Shown here piece after piece: positions 20,441-30,751 of a stretch of 64,000 nucleotides of DNA (within the stretch, counting starts at the first letter, position 1; each line of letters begins with the position of its first letter). Below the pieces are notes generated by a model that worked only from the letters and a program-made list of their open reading frames with translations, did no database searches and was not told where the DNA came from. The DNA is taken from positions 10,340,501 to 10,404,500 of the forward strand of contig CM048852.1 of assembly GCA_026545225.1 (NCBI GenBank). The letters are read 5' to 3'. The translations under genes and the position numbers were made by a program. The DNA is from Cornus controversa (taxonomy: Eukaryota; Streptophyta; Magnoliopsida; Cornales; Cornaceae).

Positions 20441-22039
20441 CTTGATAGTGTTATGAATGAGGGAGTTTGGTGTTATACTGGATATGGATTGGTTGACAAG
20501 ATATCATGCTCAATTGAATTGTCATAAGAAGATAATTACTTCTTAATCCCGAGAGACAATTACCTTCTCAGTTTAGATATGGTGAGTTTAAGGGTACCAT
20601 GACCTTGGGATTTCTTGTCTACGTTGAAGTGGTTGAGCAGTATGTGAAGGTAGAACAACTACCTATTGTGTTGAAATATGTTAATGTATTCCAGGACATT
20701 CAAGGTTTGTCTCCTAGGTTGAGGACACCCTATAAGATGGCACATGTTGAGTTAAAGGAACTAAAGAAATAGATATAAGAGTTACAAGATCGTGGGTTTA
20801 TTCGATCTAGGAAGTCTCCTTAGTGAGCACATGTTATGTTTGTTAAGAAGAAGGATGGTTCGCTTCATCTGTGTATTGACTATTGTGAGTTGAATAGGGT
20901 GATTATCAAGAACATGTACCCTTTGCCATATATCGATGATTTGTTTGACCAACTCAAAGGGGTACAGTTGTTCTCTAAGATTGATCTGAGGTCTGTGTAT
21001 CATCAGTTGAGAATTAGGGAGTGTTGACCTCAAGGTTTCAACCCTAGGTTACTTGAGTGAGTTTGATGATAATAACCTATTGTAGTGTAGATTTAATAAG
21101 CTTACTTGAGTGTGTAGTTTACAAAATATCATATTATCTCAAGTATCTTAAAGGCATTGGACTTCAAAAGAAATTACAAGAAGATATATGAAGTCACGTG
21201 ATCATGGAACTCAAAGATCAATAATCAAGATCAATGGCGAAGTTAAAGTGAATTCAAGTCATATGATGAAGGAACCCAAAAGATTAAAGAATTGAAGATC
21301 AAAAGACTTGGTTAGGCTAGTCTTAGATGAGTGTTTAATTTAATGTAAAATTATTTTTGAAGTAACTTCATTTGAAAGCTCATCTATTGATTTAGTGGAC
21401 TATAGGAATATGCATATCATTCATATCATCCATAAGTCTTTAGATCATAAGTAATAGTTCATGAATTTCATTTATAATATCATGAGACATTTACTAAGGT
21501 TGAGTTAGTTCAAGCTTTTATAAGCTTTAGAAGAACTTAACTATTAAGCCTTAACTAAAACCATGTCTTTCAATCATATTATTTGTAATGGTGTTTAGGA
21601 ATTATAAAAATAAGGCTTTGAACTTATATGTTTAAATCATAAAAAGCCAAAGGTAATATTGAGATGATCTCCAATTAGGAATATCTTTAATTCTCAAAAT
21701 TCATATTTAGTGAAGTTGTGAAGTCAAAGACCTTGGATCAAATTGATTTATTTCATAAGGTCATAGTTGATTTTGAGTAGGTTCAAATATTCAAAAAAAC
21801 TCAACTCATAATATAAAATTGATTCTAAGACCACATGCATCTCATTTTAGTATCTATGATTGGTTATTAGCATTTTAGAATAGGACTTGATCTTAATGAA
21901 GTTTCTTTTCATCAGTCCTTGAGGTTTTAGGCTCATTCATGCTTTAACAGAGTTGCATTTCAAATGAGGATCAAAACAGTTGACTTATTTAAACTGTATA
22001 GTCGACTTTTTCAAGCAGCACGTTTTTAGCATTTCTGGA

Positions 22040-22340
22040 GCACTAAAGTAGAAGATTATTCCATTTTATATAGTCGACTTTCTTTCTATGAAATTTCATG
22101 AAATTGACATTTCTAGAGCACTAAAATAGAAGATTGTCTCAATTCATATAGAAGACTATCTTTCTATTTTAGTTTATGAAATTTTATGAAAATGACATTG
22201 CTAGAGCACTAAGATAGAAGACTGTTTCAATTCATATAGAAGACTATATTTCTATTTTAGTTTATGAAATTTTATGAGATAGAAGACTGTCTCGTTTCAT
22301 ATAGAAGACTTTCTTTCTATTTTAGTTTATGAAATTTGAT
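22040..22340 (+). repeat. Tandem array in the solo LTR
   Basis: Four or so diverged units of about 75-85 bp share 'catatagaagact', 'tttctattttagtttatgaa' and 'gagcactaa(a/g)atagaaga'. The last units run into 'gtcgactt' motifs that also repeat at 22,345-22,450. Confidence 0.7.
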
Positions 22341-22510
22341 GAAATAGTCGACTTAGCGATTTGAGAAAGTCGACTCTTTCTAGCAGCATGAATCTCACTC
22401 TTTAAGGACCAAAATAAAGTCGACTGCTTTAGGCAGAAAGTCAACTGTTTTTTCCCAAATTCAAAATAACGGCTAGTTTTGGACCTCAAACGGCTATATC
22501 ATCTTGAGAC

Positions 22511-22520
22511 CTTATATATA
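22511..22520 (+). promoter_or_regulatory. TATA box of the solo LTR
   Basis: 'cttatatata' is followed about 35 bp downstream by a GA-rich leader, the usual U3/R arrangement. Activity is inferred only. Confidence 0.45.
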
Positions 22521-24225
22521 CCCATTTGTATTGGGGATTTTGGGACAAGAGAGATAATGCAATGTAGAGCCGAGAGTAGAGAAGAGTGGAAGAGAGAGCA
22601 AGAGAGCTAGAGAGAAACCTACCCATGAACATACATTTGAGAAACTCCTGAATGCATATTTTTGCATTCTACTTAATAGAATATCTCTTAGGAACCACCA
22701 TTGAGTCTCATCTTTCATATCATTCATTGTGGTTCATCTTACATATCTAGAGTTGAGCTTTTCATTTGAAATCTTCATATATAACTCTAGGATTTGAGTT
22801 TGTATTGAATATCTATTCATTGAGGAATATTGTTGTAATTGTATTACAATTTCTTATCTACTTTTGAGAGGAAGACCAAGTGATACACTTGGCAAGGAAT
22901 CCCAAGTCATGAGCTTGGCAAAGAAGTCTTGATGAGGGTTTCATTGAACAAGAAAGCCCAAGTCATGAGCTTGGCAAAGAAGTCTTGGTAAGGTCTTCAC
23001 CGGAGCAAAGAAGCCCAAGTGATTCACTTGGCAATTGTACGATTTGCTTTCCACCATTAAGGAATGCTCTATAGTGAAAACCTCAAGAAGTACTCTTGAA
23101 GCATGGATATAGGCAAGAGGGGCCGAACCATATAAAACTTATGGTGTCACTTGGTTTGCATTTCTCTATCCTTAAACTCTTTTATTTGATAGTATTTCAT
23201 TTGTTTAAATTTCATATGTTTTATATATGAATGTTATAAGTTTATATGTTTCAATTCATATGAGGAGGATGGGATGAATACTTGGAGTATATTGGTTGAA
23301 TTGTAGAATTGATTAAATTGTTGATTGATTGAGTATTTATTTGATTATCTTTTTGCCAATAAATTTGCATATCATGTGTTTGATAAAATGTGCAATCAAC
23401 ATTTTCACACACTACAAGGATGATATATTGCATTTACATGAACACTTACATTTATTGTATCCACTAGATCATTTAAGTGCATAATAGATAAAACATTCTC
23501 ATTTTCACTTGTTGAATACATAAGTTCACTAAGTATTTGACAAAAGTCTAAACAAGCCTACTTTTGTCAAAATGAGTTAAACAGAAAAAATTTCATCATT
23601 TGCCTATTGTCTTTATTCACCCCCCTTTAAGGACAATTCTTGGATAACAGGGAGGAACATATTTCTAAAACTGCCTTCCGAACTCGTTATGACCTCTATG
23701 ATTTCATAGTCCTACATTTTGGGCTGACTAATGCGCTAGCAGATTTTATGGATATGATGAACCTGGTGTTTAGGCCTTGCTTGGATCAATTTGTTGTAAT
23801 TTTTGTGGATGACATTCTAATATATTCCAAAAGTAAGGAGGAGCGAGATACACTTTAGCATTGTACTTCAGAATTTGTGTGAGTATCAGCTCTATGCTAA
23901 GTTTGAAAAGTATGAATTTTGGCAAAAGCATATCAAGTTTTTGGGGCATGTGATATCTAAAGATGGAGTCTCAGTGAATTCTGTCAAAGTGGAGGCAATG
24001 TTGAGTTGGAAACGACCTACTACTGTTATGGAGGTTCATAGTTTCTTAGGTTTGGCAGGTTACTATAAATGTTTCATTGAGGGTTTCTCTAAGATTGTTG
24101 CACCTTTGACCCGATTAACTCAAAAAGATGTGAAGTTTCTTTGGGACCACCGGTGTGAGTAGACTTTTGAGAAACTGAAGACTAGATTAACAGAGGCACC
24201 AGTTCTTACCATTCCAGTTAGTGTG

Positions 24226-24770
24226 CCCCCCTATTTTTTTTATATTTAAACTCACTTGAAACATATACTTTGCAAACACTATTATCATAAAATTAAGAGA
24301 GAGAAAATTGATTTATTTCATACGTGCTTAACACATTCTTTCATCTATTTTTTTTTCTTATACACGATACACAAGCGCATAATTTTTTATTACGACTTCT
24401 TTTTGTTAAAAACCACCCCTCACATAAATTTCTAGGTGGTCACATAGAACTATTGATTATATAAGAATCAATATACGTAGTATATATGAGTCTCGAAATA
24501 TGTATACTTAAATATATGACATAATGTACATGAGTCAAGAATAGAGATATGTATACTTAAATATATGACGATGTACAATATATATATACAAGTTCTAAGT
24601 TACTACATGACCGACAAATTCATATAATATTCATAACCTAAGAAAGAATGATACACATATGTGTGTGTGTGAGTAGACTCAAGTTAACATATATTCAAGC
24701 ATATTATAGGATATTTCACCAATTAAGTATCTGATTTAGGTTTATATACAAGGAAAATAAGAGAAAAGAG
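24226..24770. other. AT-rich DNA between Gypsy pol and inverted LTR
   Basis: No coding sequence. Two related stretches with 'gtatacttaaatatatgac' occur near 24,503 and 24,550, a short duplication. A (TG)n tract lies at about 24,659-24,671. Confidence 0.45.
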
Positions 24771-25015
24771 AATGTTTCAATTCACACGGATGTACATCTA
24801 TATATATACACACACACACACATAGTCCTAATCTTAAATTTCAATTCAACAGAACCCAAAATGTAAATCCAACTTATCGTAATATTAAGAACAATAGATC
24901 TACATCCAAACATTTAAAATTCACACTAGAGTGGTCCATATACACAAACATATTGCTATGATCAGATTTCATACTTGCTGCCACTTACTTTACTTAAGAT
25001 TTAACAACTAATTAA

Positions 25016-25017
<2 letters not shown>

Positions 25018-25071
<54 letters not shown>
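25018..25071. repeat. TA microsatellite in a hairpin loop
   Basis: The tract lies between 'agatttaacaactaattaaa' and its exact reverse complement. It corresponds to the Helitron insertion site in the left LTR. Confidence 0.85.
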
Positions 25072-25073
<2 letters not shown>

Positions 25074-25442
25074 TAATTAGTTGTTAAATCTTATTTATAT
25101 ATAGAAGAATAAGGCAAGAATTCCTTGTGTTCTCTTGGACACTGATTTCTCTTTCCTCCTCTTCTTCTTCTTCTCTCACTGTTTCTCTCTCTCTCTCCTT
25201 CTTTCTTTCTCGTTGCTCGTAGCTCTTAGTTCTTTGATTTGGTTTTTGTCCTCTATTTTTTTTCTTTCTTTCTATACAACAATACATATATTCGTCACCG
25301 AAACATGGTCAAAGTTTCTCTTCAAGTATCCAACTTCTCTCCATGCCACAAGCCATCTGGCATCTCACATTACATGTTTTGGTTTGCTTTTGTTTACTAC
25401 ACCTCCTGTTTAATACGCTCGACCCATTCAAATCACATAAAT

Positions 25443-25684
25443 GACAATACTTACTTACTCATCGGTGTGTAGGTGAGTCCTCCTGATCACTGATGTGTCC
25501 CAATAAAAATTGAACACATCAGTTTTAAAGTGTAATAAATAAGTATAATAAATGAGGTATTATACTTATTTATTACATTTTAAATTTAATTTTGTAATTA
25601 AAGCTGATGTGTTGATTTTTTATTGGGACACATCAGCGGTCAGGAGGGCTCACCTACACACCAGTGAGTATGTAAGTATTGTCC
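25443..25684. mobile_element. Foldback MITE with about 80-bp inverted arms and 10-bp TSD
   Basis: Ends GACAATACTTAC and GTAAGTATTGTC begin inverted arms of about 80 bp. They include 'ggtgtgtaggtgag', 'cctcctga' and 'ctgatgtgtcccaataaaaa'. TCACATAAAT is repeated at 25,433-25,442 and 25,685-25,694; one extra C sits at the right edge. The left LTR has the same TCACATAAAT once (15,434-15,443, reverse strand) with no insert. A 9-11 bp duplication suggests a Mutator-like origin. Confidence 0.82.
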
Positions 25685-25742
25685 TCACATAAATTACGTT
25701 TCCTCCTCAAAACCCACAATCTTTGCATTTAGATTCCTGTAC

Positions 25743-26680
25743 TAACTAAAAGTCTTAGGTCCCACAATCTTTGCATTTATATTTATGTACATGTTTGGTA
25801 ATAATTTTGATTTCAGATTTCAGATTTTAATTTTTATTTTTTCAAAAATGATAGAAAAAATCACGTTAGGTAACATAGTTTTCATTTCTGAAAAAATAAA
25901 AATGGAGTCAAAATTTTGACAATCCTAACGCATAATTTGAAAGCTTCATAACGAAGCTTTCAAATTCAAATTTCATTTTCCAGTTCAAGTTTTCATTTAT
26001 AATTCTTTTTATAAAATACAATAAATAAAAATTTTGCTTGCTCAAAAATATAATATAATATAATAAATTAAAATTTTATAAAAAACAATAATAAAAAATT
26101 ATAAAATACAATAAATATATATATATATATATATATATAAATATAAAGATATATATAATAATAATAATAAATATATATATATATAATATATATAAAAATA
26201 TATATAGGAAGAAAATACATGATAGTTTGAATTTATGACAATTACCAAAAATATGCAAATGCAAAAAAAATGAAATTTTAATTAAAATAAACTAACATAA
26301 AGTCCTACCAAATATAATTTTGGAGGAAATAATATACATAAAATATGTAATATCATAGTTATGTTGGTTAAAATGAGTTGAAACCATATTTACTCAAACA
26401 CAATTTTTAGTCAAAGAAACTATTTTTTTTTAAAAAAATTAATTAATTTTGGGTTACCAAACATATTTTCAAATTTGTGTTTTCAAAATTTCAACAGCAT
26501 ATGACATTATCAAACGTATTCTGCTTTTGACATAAATGACAGCACAGCAAGATTTTATATTTTATTTTTCATAAATCAGAAAATGAAATTCGACAACTTT
26601 ACCAAACAGCCTCTTATTTAGTCTTTTAGGATATTTTATTCTACCCTCTTAAAAATAAATTTCGTTTTTGAAATTTGTGT
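25743..26680. mobile_element. AT-rich repeat with TTACCAAACA motifs
   Basis: The motif 'tgtttggtaa' at about 25,792 and its reverse complement 'ttaccaaaca' at about 26,453, again 'taccaaaca' near 26,600, bracket AT-rich sequence including a (TA)n block at 26,113-26,210. The arrangement suggests a degraded TIR element, but ends and target duplication are unclear. Confidence 0.3.
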
Positions 26681-26689
26681 ACCTTATTG

Positions 26690-27010
26690 GAAGAGCCATG
26701 GGTACTTATATGACTCCATCTCACCACTTTGAATAACCCGAGTCTCATCCCCCAACATTTCCTCAACATGAAAAACATCATAAATGGGTACTAAACTAAA
26801 AGGTAAAGCCAACTAATATGGCATTTTCACAACTTTCTATGTGATCTCAAAGGGTCCAATACACGAGGAACTAACTTTCCTTTCTTCCCACCGAATCTCT
26901 CTACTCCCTTTATAAGTGAGACTTTCAAGAACACCATGTCCCACACATTAAATTCCAACGTACGTGATGTCAATCCACATAGATCTTCTATCGACTCTGA
27001 GCTATACAAA
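26690..27010 (-). pseudogene. Gypsy integrase C-terminal region fragment
   Basis: Minus strand reads RTLEFNVWDMVFLKVSLIKG then VERFGGKKGKLVPRVLDPLR, the 'VGDxVFLKVSPxKGVxRFGKKGKLxPRxxGPF' signature of plant Gypsy integrases. Further pieces run on to about 26,690 in shifted frames. It is an isolated remnant with no flanking pol and is unrelated in orientation to the Gypsy at 20-24 kb. Confidence 0.7.
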
Positions 27011-27139
27011 GATGGTCTCGAATGATGAGGTCTTGGTGATGTTCGAAAAATTCTTAATGTGCATAATAGGAGATGTTAAATCGTTGAGTTTTGAGAGTGC
27101 ACTATCATTTCTGTTATGGCCATTGGACAAAGCCCATAT

Positions 27140-27560
27140 TAGAGCATCCACTATAGGTTAGCCAAATTTGGTTCTCCAAATTTAAATTTTAGCTAGTCAC
27201 CTCATCATTTTAGCTAGCCACATCATCATGTCAGGATCTCTAAATTGACTCTACAACAGGTTCTTTAAATTTTCACTACCCACACAATTAAATAATCTTA
27301 TACAATTAAATTAATCTAAAATTTTATGTATATACATATATATATTAAATTTTTTTATACTTTTTTAACTTGAAAAAATTCATAATTTTTCGTTTTAAGT
27401 CAAAAAAAAATAGTCTATGTAGTAGTCAAATTAAAGCTCTCGAAATTATCTTTCTAACAAAATTAGTTTCATCAAAAAATTCAATTTGTAGTGAAAGTTA
27501 TTGAGATTTAAGTAAATGATACATACATATATATATATATATATACATGGCACGAGTTTC
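27140..27560. other. MITE-like AT-rich sequence
   Basis: Begins 'attagagcatccactatagg' with repeated 'agctagcca(c/a)atcatcat' motifs, like widespread plant MITEs starting GAGCATCCACTATGG, then AT-rich DNA and a TA tract at 27,525-27,546. The other terminus is not found. Confidence 0.3.
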
Positions 27561-27758
27561 TAGACAAAAAAAAATAAAAAATTGTTACGGGGTTGGCTAT
27601 GTGTTTCGAAGAATCCGAAGAAGCGCACAGCTAACCGGTGCTGGGTCCCCCCATTTTAGCTTCATTTTAGTTATCCTATTGTTTAACTACAGTAACATTT
27701 GGATGGCCAGACTTGTGTCTGGACATCCCACTGCTGGTGGCCTTATGTGGACGTAGTC

Positions 27759-27823
27759 TGGGATTATCTAGGTGAGTAAATGTACATGCTCCGGGATTAT
27801 CTAGGTGAGTAAACGTACATGCT
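27759..27823. repeat. 33-bp tandem duplication
   Basis: 'gggattatctaggtgagtaa' plus 'a(t/c)gtacatgctc' occurs twice in direct succession with one difference. Confidence 0.8.
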
Positions 27824-27983
27824 CAACCTCAGCCACATGTGCGATCTTCGATAATTCGAGACTATGCCATGTGCACCACTTTATTGACTGAGCAAGCATT
27901 CTATTTGAGGAGAACGCTCACGTGAGATAAATGAAAATTTAAGTATGCATGCACTTTCAACTAACATCTCTGCTTTGCCAACC

Positions 27984-28127
27984 CACATTATGTATGTTTC
28001 TAGCTTTAAATTTGGAGCCGAAGTGTTGCATCATGTTCGCTATGAATTCGCCAAACATATTATGTATGTTTCTCGCTTTAAATTTGGAGCCTCAGTGTTG
28101 CATCATGTTCTCTATGAATTCGCCAAA
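27984..28127 (+). repeat. 72-bp in-frame tandem duplication
   Basis: Copies 27,984-28,055 and 28,056-28,127 are near-identical; the period is exactly 24 codons. A plus-strand frame (27,945-28,142) runs through both (IMYVSSFKFGAEVLHHVRYE, then the same with small changes). No family is recognised. The frame may be chance or a fragment of a repeat-containing protein. Confidence 0.7.
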
Positions 28128-28142
28128 CGTCTGACTGACTAA

Positions 28143-28725
28143 ACCTAGAATAGGTGGGTGAGCCTGGTATGTATGGTATACCATACAAATTGATGCCCAC
28201 TCTTTAAGCTTCTTTGATTGCTACAGGAGGTACTTACCATCTTAATATCACAATTCAAACCAACAATTTCAATTGCACAAGTGACCAACAGTTGAGTTAG
28301 TAGTTACACTGTCAAAACAAACAAATTCATGAAATTATCTTCCACCCACTCAAAGTCCAATTAGAGAGAGTGAATTCCATGTAAACAAAAAATACCAACA
28401 CTTCACTGATGAATATGGTAATTGAACTATTACAACACCAAAATCCACGTGCAAAAGTTCAATGGTGAATGCCTAAAACTGCATTGTAATGTAGTAGTCT
28501 TTACTAGGTCATTCACTCGAATTAAGAGGAAAACATGAAAATTTCATTTGGAAATGAACAAAATCCATATAATGACAAGAATCCTCTCACAGCTTGCTTA
28601 CACAGGTCACCAGCAGAAATTCGAATCAAATTACACATATAATTATGCTCAGCATATATTGGATCCTATATGATGATCAAAAATGAACTCAGTACACAGC
28701 CTCAGATAATAGGGAATATGAAAGA
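28143..28725 (-). other. Downstream flank and 3' UTR of PNO1
   Basis: AT-rich sequence after the PNO1 stop (reading leftward) should hold its 3' UTR and polyadenylation signals. A perfect 16-bp palindrome 'gtatggtataccatac' lies near 28,169-28,184. No other gene seen. Confidence 0.4.
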
Positions 28726-29421
28726 TTAAAACCTTTCTGCCAGTCTGGCAGAAACTGCTCTAAGTTTTGAATATACTTTTCCAGCAGGGGATCCTAAGAT
28801 AAGGCTACAGAGAGAATCCCTAGCAACTTTAATGTTCGCAAAAGATCCTAATATGTGAATCTTGGTGTCTGCAATCACAATTCGCGTCTTTGTAGAGTTC
28901 TCAATTGCAAACTTTGTTTTACCACCTTTACCAGACAGTCTTCCGATGGCACGAGATAGGTGCTCACCTCGAAGGGTTTTAACATCCTTGATCTCAAAAG
29001 AATCTACATAGAGCTCATCCATACGCAGGAGGGCAATGGCATCTATCACATCAAATCCAAGCATGAAAGCATGCACAAAATCAGCACATTTTTGGAGGTT
29101 ACTCATGTCAGGTGTGTCTGATCTGGTCTTCAATTCAACCTTGCGACCCTTAAGATTCATGCGAATGTCAATCTTCATTTGCTCATATATTGGAGTATAA
29201 ATTTCCATCCACACTTTCTTGAGAGGTGTATACCTATGTGGAGGTACAGAAACCTTGCGAAACTGAACTCTACCTTCAGATATCTCATGGGCTTTCAGAG
29301 GCTCAAAGTTCGGCTTCGGGACAAATCCCACAGGTTTTGGATTCGATATGACTCCTTCAACTTCCATGGAACTAGTGCCTACATTTGATTGCATGGATGT
29401 GGTACCCTCATTGGATTGCAT
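28726..29421 (-). CDS. PNO1: RNA-binding protein PNO1/DIM2, 40S ribosome assembly factor
   Basis: A 231-residue protein with the family's usual architecture: a variable N terminus (1-50), the conserved RVQFRKVSVPPHRYTPLKKV W segment (51-71), a degenerate first KH fold (about 75-135) and a C-terminal KH domain with the GxxG-type loop GKGGKT (164-169), ending AVSARLAERF. PNO1 (yeast Dim2/Pno1) works in the nucleolus and cytoplasm with the endonuclease NOB1 in final 18S rRNA maturation; that is known for yeast and human proteins and inferred here. Length is close to family members. The N terminus contains a duplicated 9-residue unit (MQSNEGTTS, MQSNVGTSS). A 3' splice-like 'atatttctag' lies about 25 bp upstream of the ATG, so a 5' UTR intron is possible. 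All coding sequence is in one exon; no poly(A) tail or direct repeats were noticed. Confidence 0.93.
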   Translation of the reverse strand: MQSNEGTTSMQSNVGTSSMEVEGVISNPKPVGFVPKPNFEPLKAHEISEGRVQFRKVSVPPHRYTPLKKVWMEIYTPIYEQMKIDIRMNLKGRKVELKTRSDTPDMSNLQKCADFVHAFMLGFDVIDAIALLRMDELYVDSFEIKDVKTLRGEHLSRAIGRLSGKGGKTKFAIENSTKTRIVIADTKIHILGSFANIKVARDSLCSLILGSPAGKVYSKLRAVSARLAERF

Positions 29422-30299
29422 GCTGCAGTCTGTTGAATACCACCCTAGAAATATAATAAATCAATTTGAAACATGAAGATCAAAGTACAGTTAGACCCAA
29501 ATCGAACTATGTTAAACCAGGTATCTGTATGGGCACTAAGTGCTTGTATAGAGAGTTGTGGAAAAACAATTGAAAGAAGAAAAACACAAAAACTAGATCT
29601 ATCATATTTACTATTATATAAGATTGTAAAATTTATGTCAAATCTTCTTGATGAATTCTCAATCAATTGGTGAGAATTCATGTGGCCGACCCCATTCATA
29701 TGGGATTAAGACAGGGATGATGATGATAAGGTCAACTGAAAAAGCATATGAGCTGTTATGTGAGTTTCTAATACTGGCAACATTTCCCCCCCCCCCCCCC
29801 CCCCTAAGCAAAATGAAATTATAAAACAAGCTTAAGCATATTTAGGCATATTAGGGTCTTGTTATGGTCATTAGGTCCCTAGGACATCGACTTAGGACAG
29901 TAACATTACTTCAACATAAAACACACGTCTGAAGAGGAAAGAAATAATCCATGATTGGAAAATATTTTTAAAGCAATTTCAATGAGGTCATTTAAGATGT
30001 ATTCAAAGGAACACTAAAAGGTTTAGACATACTAATTTATACACAACTGAAGATGCACATGTAAAATCTTACTGTTTTCTCCACACAATGACTTCTTCCT
30101 CAGTTATTGCCAAACCATAAACCATCACAACTCATTTTCATCACCATGGTACTTTGAATAAACAAATAAAAAAGAGAACAGAAAAACATATCCACTAATG
30201 TGCAGTGTACTGCCAATCTCCCAAGCAGCCTAGATCTCTTGATTTGTACATAATATTTGACAGCCACCTAAAACAGAAGAGAATCATCATCCTCTCTTA
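29422..30299. other. Upstream region of PNO1
   Basis: Holds the presumed PNO1 promoter and 5' leader (minus strand), a run of about 20 C at 29,786-29,805, and no other recognised gene. No clear TATA element stands out. Confidence 0.4.
29786..29805. repeat. Poly-C tract
   Basis: About 20 consecutive C (poly-G on the minus strand) upstream of PNO1; length is prone to sequencing error. Confidence 0.85.
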
Positions 30300-30751
30300 T
30301 GCTTTGTTTGGTAGGAAGAGGAGAGGAGGGAAGAAAGGAGGGATAGAGAATGTCTTCACTGTATGGTACAAGGGAGAGTTGGAGAGAAGGATGGACAGAA
30401 GAGGCATCCTTTCTGGCCCACCATTTTTCATCCGTTCAAAATTGGACAGAAGAGAGGAGGGAAGAGAAGGATAACTATAGTGTGTACCATAAAGAAACAT
30501 TGTTACCCTTCAATATTTTACACGACTTATGTATCAATCTAAATAATGAGGGCGTAATGGTAAAAAGATATAAAACCTCTCATTTCCTTCCCTCCTATGA
30601 AACAATGGAAGTTGTCAACTCCTCTTCCCTTCCATTCAACCAAACAAAAAAGGGAAGAATACTTTCCTTTAACCCTTTCTAAAGGACACCTCATCCATCC
30701 TTTCTACCATCCCTTCCATCCATCTATCTATCCTTCCTACCAAACGAAGCA
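30300..30751. mobile_element. PIF/Harbinger-like MITE
   Basis: Inverted ends 'tgctttgtttggtaggaag' and 'cttcctaccaaacgaagca' bound a 452-bp element with GA-rich left and CT-rich right halves that are partly complementary. TTTGTTTGGTAGG ends are common in plant PIF-like MITEs. The expected 3-bp TSD is not clean (TTA versus ATA). Located about 0.9 kb upstream of PNO1. Confidence 0.65.

Larger units (their letters stand above)
21022..23649 (+). mobile_element. Solo LTR (2.6 kb) inserted in the reverse transcriptase, with TSD
   Basis: The block starts TGTTGACCTC and ends GGATAACA. The 5-bp GGGAG is at 21,017-21,021 and 23,650-23,654. Removing the block and one GGGAG rejoins the reverse transcriptase frame (QLRIRE then EHISKTAF). 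No primer site, gag or pol lies inside, so this is a solo LTR left by recombination, or a non-coding element. A TATA box (ttatatata, about 22,512) is followed by a GA-rich leader. A tandem array lies at about 22,040-22,340, and 'ccaagtgatacacttgg'-type palindromic motifs repeat at 22,870-23,035. The 3' 'ttattcaccccccttt'-like motif near 23,616 is common at ends of plant Copia (SIRE-like) LTRs. Confidence 0.82.
20455..24225 (+). pseudogene. Gypsy Pol (protease end, reverse transcriptase), split by a solo LTR
   Basis: A retropepsin C-terminal piece (LDMDWLTRYHAQLNCHKK) lies at 20,467-20,545. Reverse transcriptase begins about 20,665 with stops and continues [15 protein letters not shown] then [17 protein letters not shown] up to 21,021. 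It resumes at 23,655 with [24 protein letters not shown] and the catalytic [11 protein letters not shown] (about 23,806), then FWQKHIKFLGHVISKDGVSV and FLGLAGYYKCFIEGFSKIVA, APLTRLTQKDVKFLWD. It stops abruptly at about 24,220. RNase H and integrase are absent. Wording fits the Del/Tekay chromovirus side of Ty3/Gypsy. Several stops (20,772, 20,823, 23,858, 24,160) show it is dead. Confidence 0.85.
24771..25742 (-). repeat. Inverted copy of the Gypsy LTR
   Basis: Read on the minus strand, this matches the left LTR (15,385-19,962) in order. The GGAACC MITE and the Helitron are absent, and a foldback MITE is present instead (25,443-25,684). A TA tract at 25,018-25,071 is bounded by a perfect 21-bp inverted repeat (24,997-25,017 and 25,071-25,091). 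The pyrimidine-rich part (25,140-25,280) gives phenylalanine/serine-rich reading frames that are not proteins. No target duplication was found, so it may be a partial or recombined LTR. Confidence 0.65.

Noticed and set aside
24160-24770. 3' LTR of the Gypsy element in direct orientation
   Set aside because: No direct copy of the left LTR was found; the only copy nearby is inverted.
28169-28184. 16-bp palindrome as an operator site
   Set aside because: Perfect but short, in AT-rich plant intergenic DNA, with no further support.
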